DNA of 64,000 bases from Candidula unifasciata (taxonomy: Eukaryota > Mollusca > Gastropoda > Stylommatophora > Geomitridae), in contig CAJHNH020000206.1 of the NCBI GenBank assembly GCA_905116865.2, forward strand, positions 246,561-310,560. The letters run 5' to 3'. Both the position numbers and the translations under genes were made by a program. The notes below the pieces were generated by a model. The model made no database searches, had not been told where the DNA came from, and saw only the letters and a list, made by a program, of their open reading frames with translations. Shown piece by piece: positions 12,501 to 26,800 of this stretch. Numbering within the stretch: the stretch's first letter is position 1; every line of letters begins with the position of its first letter.

Positions 12501-15500
12501 CCAGTGGACAAGTGTGTACATACAATGAAGCAACGTGTAAACAAGAGCCGTGTCCTGAAGCATACCAGTGTGTCCCTGATCTAAATCATCCTGGTACATG
12601 TCCAGAATTGGAGGTCAGTGAGATTTTGCTTCAAAGTATAGCAATTCATAATTGATTAGTCCTCTTCCCCCCTCCTCCTTTTCCCGGTTGAATTATTCTG
12701 TTAATGTAAGAATTTTCTCTCAGTTCTATTGCACTGTTCAGCTGATACCAGGGGGCTCAAACAAGCCTCTGCTGCTTTGTCCTAAGGGTTTCTAACCTCC
12801 AGATAAGCTGCAGCAGCCAGTCCATCAGGCCTTGGTGAGATAATGTACAGACAAACTGAGGAACACTAACTAGAAATAGAAGAGCACAGAGCTGACTAAA
12901 GGCAATGGTATCTGCAGCAATGACTTTCAGAGACTCGGAATGCTGAAAAAAGATGAATTTTGGAAGGTTCTCTTATCATAATCTTAATTAATCTATTTCA
13001 TATTTTGTGATCATAAATGCACACCCAAACGATTTTCTTAGCTGCTTAGTTTGTACAGTAGAGGCAGTTTTAAAGCAACACAATAAGGTAATTTGAGAGG
13101 AGCACAAAAACTTGCTTCTCATTGTATAGCCTATTTTACTCATCTGTTTGCAAAGGGAAATATTAAATATCATTGTTGTAACTTTTTATTGAAACCCAGT
13201 CAGGAGCAATGGGCATTTGTGGTCCTGTGTGCACCGTTGACGACAACTGTACAAGTAGTGAAAAGTGCTGTCCCTCATCCTGTGGTGGAAGTAACTGTAT
13301 CCGTACTGTTCGTGAGTATTGCTTCAATCATAGTTTTATTAAATGGAAAAAAAGGGATTTAAAAAATGAAGGGGTCGAGGAGAAAACGTAATGTATAAAG
13401 CAAATATTGATGAGCGAAGCCAAGAGTTTTGGACTGACCTCCATCTGTGCTATAGAATCGACTGCACAAGATAGAACGGAATCAAGGAATAGATTATGAG
13501 CCCTATATGACACATTTGGCACAAAAGGATAATGAATGATGACCACATTTGTTAAATATCACTAATCATATTTGTAAATATTTAAATGCAAACTGTTTTT
13601 TTTACAAATCAAATATTGATTTAACCATAACTCTGTGGAACTAGCCCATGTGTCGTTGTTTGCTTTAATTGTTGGAGAATAGCAAAGCGCCACCTAGGGG
13701 GGTAAGAAGTTACAGATTCACAACCCTCTAACGTTCGATTCCAGCTGCAGCCAGTTTGTCTTGCGTTGGTTTTGACAGTAGCACCAAGAGCTGCCCATCA
13801 GGTTGTCAATGGCAAACCACTGAACGTAAAATTTGCCTAGAAAAACTACAACAGCCAGCCAAAAAATGCGGGGGTTGGTTCTGCAATGTCCTGTAAAGGA
13901 TACACAACTAACTAACCCTTTAATCACATGTCGTAAGTGGCGACTGTCTAGTTAGGGGGTTTGCTAAAATCGGATGCGTTAAGCGGAATAGCGCAGATAT
14001 TGCAGCCTTGTAAAGGGCGATCACATAATAATCAAAAATATACATTTTATAAAAATAATAATTTTGACATCAAGACTAATGTGACCTGACATTAATGATA
14101 ACATTCTTTGACATCAATAATAACCTGCTTTGACATCAATAACGTGTCTTGACATACATAACATCGTGTCTTGACATAAATAACGTGTCTTGTCTTCATT
14201 AATAACATGCCTCAGAATCAATTACAACGTGTCTTGACACCAATAATAAGGCTTTTGGACATCAGCAATAACATGTCTTGATATCAAAATACCCAATCAT
14301 TCACTTTTGCAGATGACCCATGTTGGAGTTTCAGTTGCCAGAATGGTGGTTACTGCACGGCTCCAGCTGATGCTCCCTATTGTATCTGTCCTTCTGGATT
14401 CACTGGGCAAAATTGCGAAGAGACAGTCGGTCAGTTCCTGTACAAGTGAATGTCAAACATTTGATCTCAAATTTTGATCTTAAAAAATGTGTTTATAATA
14501 AGTTAACTGTGGTAGGATAGTGGTTATGTACTCATCTGTCAGTCTGAAGGTAGACCTAGAATTACATAGGTACGAAATTATGTTATGGGAAGTAAAGGCG
14601 ACCAGCATAATGTTTACTGTAGCATCCGTCGATTACTCTTTGGCACTTACTATTTTTTTCTTCTTTGACTGACTGACTTTCTACCCCACCAGGACATCAC
14701 ACAAGCGATAAACACCTGATGACACAAAGTGCCACCATGAGGATGAGGATCACCCGTGGAGAGGTCCCAGAAACCGCGTTCAGCCATTAGGCCATATTTA
14801 TGGCTGGTCTATATTGCGGCCCCTGGCAAGAGCCAGGGTGGGGCTTCAAATAACGAAAAATTTCATGCTAAAAAGGACGGCAAATAGTTATCATATTCAA
14901 CTTCTTGTATGTTTATTATAAGTTGAATGTTCCTCGTCATTTAGATAAATTATCTTGATATCTTATCTTTGTGTATCAGAAAGAAACAGATTATTAAATT
15001 TTGGTTTAGATTTAAGAATATTTATTCCACCATTCTATGCCAACTATAAAATATTTTATTGAACAACTTTTTGAATAAGACTTTCTTCACCTCCACTATC
15101 AGATGTACTAGACTTTGAGGTAAGGATTCAGTCACCTGGTGTTATTCACTCCCCTGCGTCCTCTCTCATCTCATCTCCCCCCCCCCCCCCCTTTCTGTTT
15201 CGCACTCAAATTAAAGACATTGCAATAAACCACTATTTCCTTTATGCACATGTAATAACGCCAGCACTCACCCAAACAATATCACTTTGACAACGATAGA
15301 TTTTGACAAGATACATTGAAGAGCTTCCCCAAAAAAAATACTATATAATCTTTTTTTTTTTTTTAATTTTAAAACAATACAGCTGTGAGCACTCCATCTG
15401 TAACCTGTGCTAACATGCGGTGTGGCAACGGGACGTATTGTCGTGCAGTTGTTTCCTGCTCCACTTGCCAACCTACGTACAGATGTATACCGGTTGATAA

Positions 15501-18318
15501 CGTCAAGAAAGGTAATAGTTCATTGACCAGATTTTATTTAGATAATATGTTCACATTTACGATTTTTTAAAATGTTTTTTTTTTAAAACAAAGTATGTAA
15601 TGCATACAAATGGGAACCAATTGATCTGTACAAAATATAAATCTTGTCCTTTTGATTTGAAGGCGTGAAACAAATGATGTTTAAAAACAAACGTACGTGA
15701 TAATATTTATGAATACATTTTGTTAAACATGAAGTCGTTTTATATGTGCTGGTAATTGTTCACTGAATAGGTTAAACATATTGTATTTGTAGAAGTGATG
15801 AAGTCTAGTTATAAACTGAAAAATCATCTCTGGCTAATGTTTGTGTCAACCAGAGACGGACATTCTGTGCCAGAATGAGAACTACACTGAGGCCATCTTA
15901 CTGGAGAATCCCAACAACTCTTCATCCTATAGTCTGCTGCAGTGTGGCGTTGATGCTGGCGCTCAGAAATGTCCACTGGGATCGGATTGTATACAAGGTC
16001 AAGCAGGAAATGGATCCTGCTGCCAAAGACGTATTGATCCGCCATCTATAGACAAACCCGGGGTTTGTCCATCGGTAATAATGACCATGTATTTTTATTT
16101 GTTTGTCCTTCGGTAATGGCCGCATATTCGTTTTCTACATTCAGCCGTGAGAAGTATACCTTCTTCTTCTTAGCATTCAGCAACTGTAAAATCCATCTGA
16201 ACGGTCTGATTGTTCGTCACCCCAGATTAGTCGCATCCTACGACTTGCTTGTTGGGTAGGGGAAGGGCAGTAGGTAATCTCTTTCTTATCCAAAATTGAG
16301 CCTCAGAATCCTCACAGGGAGTGTGGGCAATTTTGAGATTTGTGAAAAATGTAATGGAAGTTAGTTACGACAGCTAACAACTGCAGCACGACTTTTGAAG
16401 GAATATTATCGCTTGTGGCCACCATGTATGGCATGTGGTAATGATTTCAACATGTTCATACATCACTTTTATTTTACGAATGTCTACTCTACACCTATAA
16501 TATACAACACAATTTTTTTTTTAAAGTAATATTAGACGTTGCTCTTCTTTAACTATGTAATGTTGTGTTTATGATCAAAAAGTATTCATATCCTGGGTGC
16601 CTGTGATTGATAATTTCTTTCATAAATCACCCCCCTCCCCTTCCCCTCCTCAAATCCTAATATGACACATGTCTTCTGAGAAAATATTCAAGTTCAACGT
16701 GTTTTAAGTCTTATAACCATTTGGATGTATACTTTTGATTTGCAAAGAAAAAAATGCAAGCAACAAACAAATACAATGTTTATTACAGGGCAATTTCTCA
16801 GTCTGTGGAGATGTGATGTGTGAAAATGATTTTCAATGTCCGGGAATCCAGAAATGTTGTTCCAGCTGTGGACAAATGTGCACTAACCCACTCTGTGGAA
16901 ATAGTGCATGTTCTCTAGGTAAGCATAATGGTCCCTATAATGTGAATGTTATTTACTCTATAACAGAGCATCTGGTTAAAAATAAAAGTTATTGGCGATA
17001 AAAAAGTATTTTTGAAAAGCTGTCTCTATGTTATCGCATGCTTATGGAGATTTTTTTCCTTATTGTGCTGAATGCTGAATGTTGAATCCTAGTTTCCAGA
17101 TTACCAGATTACCTAATTCAACATTAGGATTTGAATTAGGATTTGACATTACAGAACTCGGGGCATTCCCATAAGCACATCATCTGTAACTTCAGCAACA
17201 GTTGCAGAGTTCCAGTGTCACCAGTAACAGTCTGAATGTATATCCGTCTCGCCTTTCCCTTAACTATTGAGCGTCGACCAGATACCTTCTATTTCATGGC
17301 AGCACCATTCTCCTCACACCGTGCGGTAGATGTGGACAGGTTAGGGGTGGGGAGCGGGGGTTTATAGGTTCTTTTTCCCCACTTGGGCTGCCAGATCGGC
17401 CCAGCCTAATAATGGTAATTCAGCATTTCCTGGAAAGTAAAGGCTATCGATGAATACTGACCTTATCATGAATAGGTTTCAAACATTTGTAGTTTGCACA
17501 GTGTATACAAAAGCCTATTGGCTTAAAGAAAAAGGAGTTCCTCACCTAATTATGAGAGATAGGGGCCAGTTTCAGATTTTGTTTGTCTTATCCATATGTC
17601 CTCGGTCTCTGAATGGCAGAATGCTCATTTTCTTTCTCTATTTTTTCTTGTATTCTTGTCCCTTTAAAAAAAAAGTCTTCAGTGTTTTTTGTTTGTTAAT
17701 ATTTTCCATGTATTAGGGGTTTCTGGTTTACAAAGAAGCCAGTCATTTATCATCTTTCATTGTGGTCCTGCAAGGAACTCCAAATCTGATTTATTTTTCC
17801 TCTTGCGTTTTTGTCCTAAGACTGAAACAGTAAGTGTTGTATGTCCCAGACAGTGAACTGTAGTAGAGGATAATTATTTTGACAGTTCAGTCAATTTCAA
17901 GTGTTTAGTTCTTCTGCATCAGCTTAAATTTTGTAATCCTTTCATGAGATTCATCAGCTCTTTATCAGCTGTACTTCAGCACATGCTTACTCAGGAAATA
18001 TCCACACTGAAACACTCAACATATTTAACTAGTGAAAATACCAGGTAATAATGAAGTGGTGTTACTGTATCTTACAGGCGAGACCTGTGTTGACAAACAA
18101 CGACCATGTTCTCCAGGATCCATGTGCACACAAGATTTAAAGCCAACCTGTGTCCCTGACGGATGTGTCAAGTGTGCCTTCAACGAGGACTGCAATAAAA
18201 CAGACTCTGGGTGGGTATTTCACTCAGTAAAATATGATTATCATTATTAAATAGAAATGTCTCCATGATGAATCAGCAGGTTTTTTACAGAACGTCACTC
18301 TTGTTACGGTTTGCATGA

Positions 18319-18399
<81 letters not shown>

Positions 18400-20172
18400 T
18401 CTATAACCCTGCTCATCTTCATTGCTAAGTTCTGGAAAAAGACTAACATCCAAAAGTGGATGAACAACCATAACCTTCACTGAGGCTTTTAAACGGTGAA
18501 CATGAAGAAGAAGAATTTGTATTATGTTATACTTTATTATATTATATTAAATGTTAAATTACATTATATTATAATATGTTATATTATATCGATGTGTTTA
18601 AAAGGGTAATATTTACATTGAGGCAAATCTGAGCCTTTGTAAATGTCTGGAAGGCTGTGAAGATAATCTAGCTCATAACTCATTGTAACTATTTGTCCCT
18701 ACCATACTTACCTTCGTACCTATTAAATCTATCTACGTAAATACCAATAAACCTGTCAGCTTGCACACATATCTACCAATCTAAAAATATGCACACCTAC
18801 ATACCTGCCTATCTAGTAACTTTCATATCTGTCTGTCTACATCCTTGCCTATCTATTTCCTAACTATCTGCCTTCATATCTCATTACCTACAAAAATATA
18901 GGATGAAATGAACCAAGACGTAGACTTGAAATGATTCTTGATTCAACTTGAAGCTACGCTTTCAGCTATCTTGAAATGAACCTTGGTTTGCACCGGCTTC
19001 AACGTCTAGGGTTGACAACACTAACGCCCACGCCACTCGTCAGACATTTATTTCGATTTACACTCGCGACCTATTCATTCGCTAACCATAAAAAAAACTA
19101 CATCTTCAATTACTACAACCGTCTTCCCTGACTTCTGATGAACGACTGACCACGAGGCTAGCTCGGGCTTCCCCTCGCTTACTCCACCGGCGCAAACCAA
19201 GGTTCATTTCAAGATAGTTGAAAGCGTAGCTATAAGAATTAACAACTGTTTAGGTACATTTCAAAGCATAAAGAGGGGCGTACGACAAGGATGTGTACTT
19301 TCATCTGATTTGTTTTCAATATACAGTGAATATATTATGAGATCTTTAATTTATACGCCCGGAATCGTGGTTGGTGGGCACAATATAAACAATTTACGTT
19401 ATGCTGATGACACAGTCTTGATAGCAACAAGTCAGAAAGAATTACAGGAAATGATAGACATTGTGGTGTTAGAAAGTGGAAGAATGGGCCTCAGTTTGAA
19501 TAATGGGAAGACAGAAGTAATGATGGTATCAAAGAAACAAATTATTCCTAAATGTTTAATAAAAGTCAATGGTGTTATTTTAAGACAAGTACAGAAATTT
19601 TAGTATCTGGGCACATGGATAACATCAAATGGAAGATGCATAACTGAAATAATAAACAGAATTGGACAGGCAAAAACTGCATTTTATAAAATGAAATACA
19701 TTTTGTCCAATATATCCTTGTCATTGGGAGTTAGAAAAAGAATTCTTGCTTGATACATAATCCAGTTTTAACATATGTATGTGAATCCTGGACAATCGGT
19801 AGGCAGGACAAACAATTTTTAGAGGCCTCAGAGATGTGGTTTTACAGAAGAATGCTTAGAATACTTTGGACAGCCAAAAAGAGCAACCAAGAGGTTTTAA
19901 AAGAGGCGGGAGCCCGAAGACAACTTATCACTGACATCAGAAGGAGACAGTCATCATTTTTCGGCCATGTTATGAGAAGAGGGAAAATAGAACATGTTGT
20001 GACCACTGGAAAGATCTGTGGAAGGAGGGATAGAGGAAGACAACGAGAGAAGATGCTTGACAGTATTGTTGCGTGGCATGGAGGTGTGTCGGCACACGAA
20101 CTGATACATGCTGCAGGAGATCGCGGATTATGGAGAGGCATGATCGCCCACGCCAGTCGGCAAGGAACCTGA

Positions 20173-20234
<62 letters not shown>

Positions 20235-23200
20235 TTGTGATGACCCTGCTTTGCATGGTCCTCACGATTACATAGTGGCAAGCAGAAAGTCCGTGCAACA
20301 AGGGACAGCACGAGATACTTGTTACCTAGTCGAGGAAGCGAGGAAAGCCCGAGCTAGCCTGTTGTCAACCCTAGATGTTAAAGCTGGTCTACGTCAAGGT
20401 TCATTCCAAGTGTAGCATCGACTCATTCCAAGCAGACCACGCTTCATTTCAAGTAGACCAAGACTTATTACAAGTGGGAGCTCGTCCGAAGGAAATTAGA
20501 AACCACGCGGACCATAAGCATAGGAAAACATTTTTGTTTCTTCCAAGGTAAGATAAACATGCGGAAAACAGTGTACTTCACCCGAGCAGAGCCTATAATT
20601 AACACAGCAAGCGCCGACAGGTCAGTTACCGACCAATGAAAACCGGTGTGTCATCTACGCCCTGCCACACACCGTATCACCAAGTTTTGCGGATTCAGGA
20701 AGTTTCATGTTTACCAAAGGTACATATCGTAAATATTATAAATCAAGTTTGTGAATTAAATCAGATTTGTGACGATTATTGTTTCGCGGAAACCAGCAAA
20801 CTATGAACTACGTTTGGGAACAAAAGTTACGTTAAGCTTTATAACCACAGTGACATTTTAACATCAATGTGCGTTTATCAGAATGGCATCTAAAAGGTTG
20901 GTAAAACATAAGAACACTATGTCGCAAGTATCTTCAGCGACAACAATGAAAGATACATCGATAAGTAACCAGAAGATCAAGATGTGCATTTTTTGTAAGT
21001 ACCAGCACAGTTCTTCGACTATCTGCGACAGAGATCCTAAATATTCAAGTTATATTGAAGACTTGGTAAATAAAAAGTGGCAAAATAAACAAAAGAATAA
21101 CCTTAAAAAGTGCCACTTCTGTAAAGCATTCGGACATATTGTAAAACACTGTGTTGGGAAACAGATGTTAAAAGACAAGAAAAGATCCTTGTTTGCAAAA
21201 ACTAATTCAGTTACAATGGATTCAGAAAGTATTCCTACTCTAGATTGTTCACTGTGCTACTGGAGAAAGAATCAAGGAAAAGTTACAGCTCCACATATCA
21301 TGTTTATAGGAAAAAGCCAATTGAAATGTCCAGGAACTAAAAAAATTAAGAACGAAATCGTGATTGCAGAATTAGAATCCAGCAAGAGTAGTAATACAAG
21401 CAAGAAAGTTGAAACGAAAAAGACAGCAGCCACTGAAACAGATAAAAAGTCAAAATCAGAAACAATGAAAATTAATCAAGTAAAGGATATCATTATTCCA
21501 ACAATGACATCATTCGAGACAAAAGCAACTCAATGTGTGAAAACATCAGACTGTGAAATACTAATAGATAAACAAGCCATGAATAAAGAATTTTCATTAT
21601 TAGAGAGCAATAAATATATAGATTATGATCAATTCCACAGAGCAACAAGTCAGAAATATTGGGAAAAGTCAACTAAATGTTTGATAAACAAGAAACCAGC
21701 ACAAATGCAATTAAATAGAAAATCAAATATCACTTTCGTACATGAAAATGTTTTAGAAAAATCAGATTATAGCGGAGAAATGGTTTACTGTTTAGACAGA
21801 GAAGGTTTTTGTATGCGATTTTGGACAGCTTATATTTATTTGAAGTCGCCCTATATATCAAGACCATTGAAAGTAGTGGTAACGGACAACATCGGAACAG
21901 ATGTGATTCTGGGATACAAAGACTTCAACATTAGAGACTGTTCTGATGAAGACATACGAGTCTGGGAACAAAGTCATCTCCATCAACAAAAATAAGAACA
22001 GCTGAAATGAGGAAAATCACCATCAACTGAAGTATTACTATTTACTAACTTGAAACCATACAGTCCATCATCCTGAATATCAACATCAAACATATCACCA
22101 TACATGAATCTCAATATTATCAGTCAAGAAACTACATAAAACCACCGGCAACCATATGACCAAGAGTAAACCTAAACAATCATCAAGAATTGACATTTTA
22201 CCATTCTTCATAGTCAAGATTATTATCAGTCAAGAAACTACATAGAACCACCGGCAACCATATGACCAAGAGTAAACCTAAACAATCATCAAGAATTGAC
22301 ATTTTACCATTCTTCATAGTCAAGATTATTATCAGTCAAGAAGCTACATAGTACCACCTTAAACCAAACAATCAAGAGTAAACCTGAACAATCAAGAATT
22401 GATATTTTATCATTCTTCATCTTCAAGATTGTCTTATTTCAACCAAATAATCGAGAGTAAACCTGAACAATCATCAAGAATTGACATTTTGGCAGTTTTC
22501 ATCTTCAAGATTATCATATTTCATTCAAAAAAATCACCAACCAGTACTGTACAGTGAATGAACAGAAACATATCAGCCACTGAATTATTCAAATTTGAAA
22601 ATTCACTATTAAGGAACAAGAAATTTTCTCCAGATACTTCAAAATCAACGATTGAAACATTTCTCAGTATATTTGCAAGATTACCAGTTATCCTACCATG
22701 AAAGACCCCAGAGCAGAACAGACAGTTGAGCAAACCAAGGAATGACAACCTTGAAAGCAAGCGCCAGAGTACAGCAAGACACACACAGCCTGCAGAGATG
22801 GATCAAGATCAAGAATAGTTAATGGAATGAATGGGAATGAAAGAGAATAAAACAGGTATGAATGATGAATGAAAGATTTGTGGGTAGTATTTTAATAGTG
22901 TACATGCAATTTAACTTAGGTTAGTAGTTCATTAGGATTATTTTAGGATTTATGTAATGACAGTAGTTCAAAAGTTTAAGAAAAAAAAAAAAGAAAAAAG
23001 AAAAAAATCTCTCTCCCCAGGAACAGCACAGAAGAATTAGATCAAGATTTAGCGATAGATCAGATAGAAATTTTTTTCCACAGAATGACTTAGATACAAA
23101 ATTCAATTTAAAATGTTTTAACATAGGTGTACAGCACAGGGACATGGTAAATTTGTCCACGACACCCAAGATTATAAACTGCTATGATTATACTGATGCT

Positions 23201-23843
23201 AACTAGACTGATGGTAAAGAAAGAGTGCACACATCAAAGCACAAGCATAGTAGAGGAGTTGAACTCATCTGTATCCATCTAAAGGGGGAAAGGTGTGTGG
23301 GATTCCTTGGAGTTGAATACTCTGTTAAAGGTGATATAGAGACTGGTGGGGAAACCCTAAACTCTATGAAAGATCATCCCGATAATCATCATTTCGTCTG
23401 AGATTCCTTGGGGCTAACTACCCTGTTAAAGGTGGTTATAGACTTGGAGGAAACTCTTAAGATCTATGAAAAATATATCTCAATTATCATTGTTTACATG
23501 TTGGATTCCTTGGAGTTGGGTAATTACTCTGTGAAAGGTGAGACTTTGGTCTATGAAAAAATATCTCAACATGCATTTTTTTTTTCTGTGGTAGATTCCT
23601 TGGGGTTGGGTAATTACCCTGTAAAAGGTGTTATAGGGCTTTTGGGAAACTAGAAGCACTATGAAAAATATATCTTACCACTGTCATATCGGCTAAGAGT
23701 CCTTGGGGTTTAACACCCTGTGAAAGGTGATGTGGAAATATTGGTTAAATCCAATTTTCTGTGTAGTAAATATCTCAAAGCTGATCATCATCACTATCAT
23801 CATTTCACTTTAAACCCGATAGAGTAGATATAGTGACTAGACA

Positions 23844-23883
<40 letters not shown>

Positions 23884-26800
23884 TTGTGTATGTGAGTGAC
23901 AACTCTGGATACTACATTCTAGATATGACTGTATTCCTTATCAACAATTGGATCAGTGTGGAGGATGTCCTGATGGAAAGATCTGCATAGACACTCTAAT
24001 CAGATGTGTACGAGCACCATGTCCTTCATTTGAGTGTGTTACTCCTAATGCTTGTGGTGGCTGTCCCAGCGGACAAGTTTGTGTGTACAGTGAAGACAAA
24101 TACCAATGTGCCCCTGATGTAGATCATCCTGGTACATGTCCAGAACTGAAGGTCAGTGAGATTTTGTTCCTGAGTAGAACAATTTATCGATTGTTTAGTC
24201 CTCATCTCATCTCATTTTGAGACTAATTAGGTTCCAAGGTAAGGACAAAACAGAGTCCCTGTGCGTGTGCATGTGAGCTCGCACGAGAGAGCTGTCATAT
24301 GATCCAAGAGAGATCATTATATGGCTTTCCTTTATTGTGAAGGAGCTGAATGAATTCCTTTCGGGTATGTCTGCTGAGAACCTTGCATTAGGCTATTCTG
24401 TGAAATAACAGTGTTTTGTGTCATAAAACTAGGTGCTACCCTTCCACATGCAGCAAGGTTTTCTGTGAAGGCAACCATTTATACAGTGTACTTTGGTTTC
24501 GTTGGCAGGGAATACAAGTCTCCACTAGGACACATTGGTTCTTAATTTATAACGTACCCCAAACAGGAAATTCCCTTGGCAAATCCATAGCTGACCCGAC
24601 AGTCCATTATATCAAGGGGTGCAAGTGTGCTGTAGTTTGGTGATGTTTTTGAGTGTTCATCTAGTGTCTTCTAATCCTAACCCTAACCCTAACCATAACC
24701 CTAACCCTAACCCTAAACTTGGCTGTAGAGAAATCGCGAGAAACTACAACCTGAACACCCTAGAATTTATTGGCAATGTCCCCCGTGACGTTGTCGTGAC
24801 GTCAGGGGTAGGTTATAAATTAAGTACCGACACATTTTCTAGGGTATTGCCTCTAGTAATGCATTGCTGCCGCTACTCTCTCGCCGTATCGGATGCTCTT
24901 CTTTAATTTCATTTATAATTGTTCCTCTTCCCTTTCTGACGTCCAAGTCTGCGTTTGCTGACATTGACGGCACAGAGTTGGTCAGTTGTATTATAAAGTT
25001 CTTTTGATATCTGTTGGTATTTGTTTTTTCACAGCGTTGATGCCGTCTGTCCAATAAGTTGGTTTGCATTTGTACATCTTTTCTTGATCTCATCTTCTGA
25101 TTTTCAGCTGAGGGTAGTTTGCTTAGTGATTACTTGCAGCTTTTCAGTTGTTCTAGAGGGTGCTCATAAACATGGATATTGTTTCTGTGCATGCGCCCGT
25201 GTGCGTGTTTTTGTATTTTAAAGATGGTGTTACTTTAATATTTTTCTAGGTCCACGATCTGTGGTTTATTGATTTTAAATTTCTGCTACTTCTAGCACAC
25301 ATGGTCTCCATCATGTATATCAGTTCACAATTCTGATCCGAAGTAGCAATAAGTGCCTGATCATCCCCAAATATTTGTTGTTTGATGATTTTGTTTGCTG
25401 TTGTTTTCTTTTTTGAATTCCGTTCACCTTGAAGCTTTGTGTCTTTGTCTGGCTGATTTCTTTAACAAGTGATTTCAAAATGGGTTATTACAACTGGTTT
25501 CGGTTGATGCTACAAATATGGCAAATGTGAAAAATGGTGGGACAGATGATCTGAATTTGTTATAATTAATTGTAGTTTACTGACGACGAGCAGTTCTAAA
25601 GCATGTGCTAAAAATGACCTTCTATAATATATAAATAAACTCAATGAAGATTGAACCCGATTTTTTGAATTAGTACATCACGCACACAGGCAAGATGTTG
25701 ATCACATCACCCACACACCCAGTGCCGCTGATCTGTAGAAACACACAGGCAAGATGTTGATCACATCACCCACACACTTAGTGCCACTGATCTGTAGAAA
25801 CACACAGGCGAGATGTTGATCACATCACCCACACACCCAGTGCCGCTGATTTGTAGAAACACACAGGCAAGATGTTGATCACATCACCCACACACCCAGT
25901 GCCGCTGATCTGTAGAAACACACAGGCAAGATGTTGATCACATCACCCACACACTTAGTGCCACTGATCTGTAGAAACACACAGGCGAGATGTTGATCAC
26001 ATCACCCACCTGGTGCCGACTGATCTATAGAAATATGTTTGAAATATGCTAGCTACATTACAGAATGAAACTAGTTCTTTACTGTACAAAGTATCCGCTA
26101 TACACAATATTCATTCACATATTCAATCAGTCCTTAAATTATTCAGTAGTTTATGTAGTAATGTATTAATCACGCCTCATGTGAAAAGCTCCCAATAACT
26201 CCCCCCTTCATAGTCATGGCCATCGCATCTTCAATATTTGCGTCCACATCCACAATATTAAACTCCTGCCTCTTGTTTTCAGGAACTGAACATTTGTTAC
26301 ATTTCTTGTGACAAATCAATCTAACCCAGAACTAGAACTGATCAGCTTGCCAATAATCAATAATCACTAAAGGTGAAGTTAACATTGTGGTAGAAAGCCT
26401 CCATCAGTATACATAAAGATAGATACAGAATATTACAGTTATACTAATAAGACTACACAAAAATGACGTAGCTTAAGGATTCCGTCTGTGGGACTATAAG
26501 CCACCGGTAGGTGTAATATGATCAAAGTGTTTCAGTGTGTGAGAAAGGGTGCTGTTTATAAGACAGTTATCTTCAATTTTAAGTTTTCATTGAAGGTTAG
26601 TATTTGGAAATTGAATTTCTCCAACTACTGTATTCAAGGAATTGATTTCAAACATGACATTTCAAATGCTTGTATTATCATTTGTGGGGACTTCAAAACT
26701 GCTCATGACTTGTAACCAAATCTGTAAACAGAACTATGCATGATCTAAAAAGCCTACATGATCTCTTTGTAGATTGTTATGGTTCCATCTGTTACTTACT

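Noticed and set aside
23281..23300. Polypurine tract and 3' LTR of the element at 20.2 kb
   Set aside because: AAAGGGGGAAAGG followed by TGTG looks suitable, but the sequence after it does not match the 5' LTR beyond four bases.
24671..24717. Chromosome end
   Set aside because: The tract is only about 45 bp, carries variants and is inside an intron with exons of the same gene on both sides.
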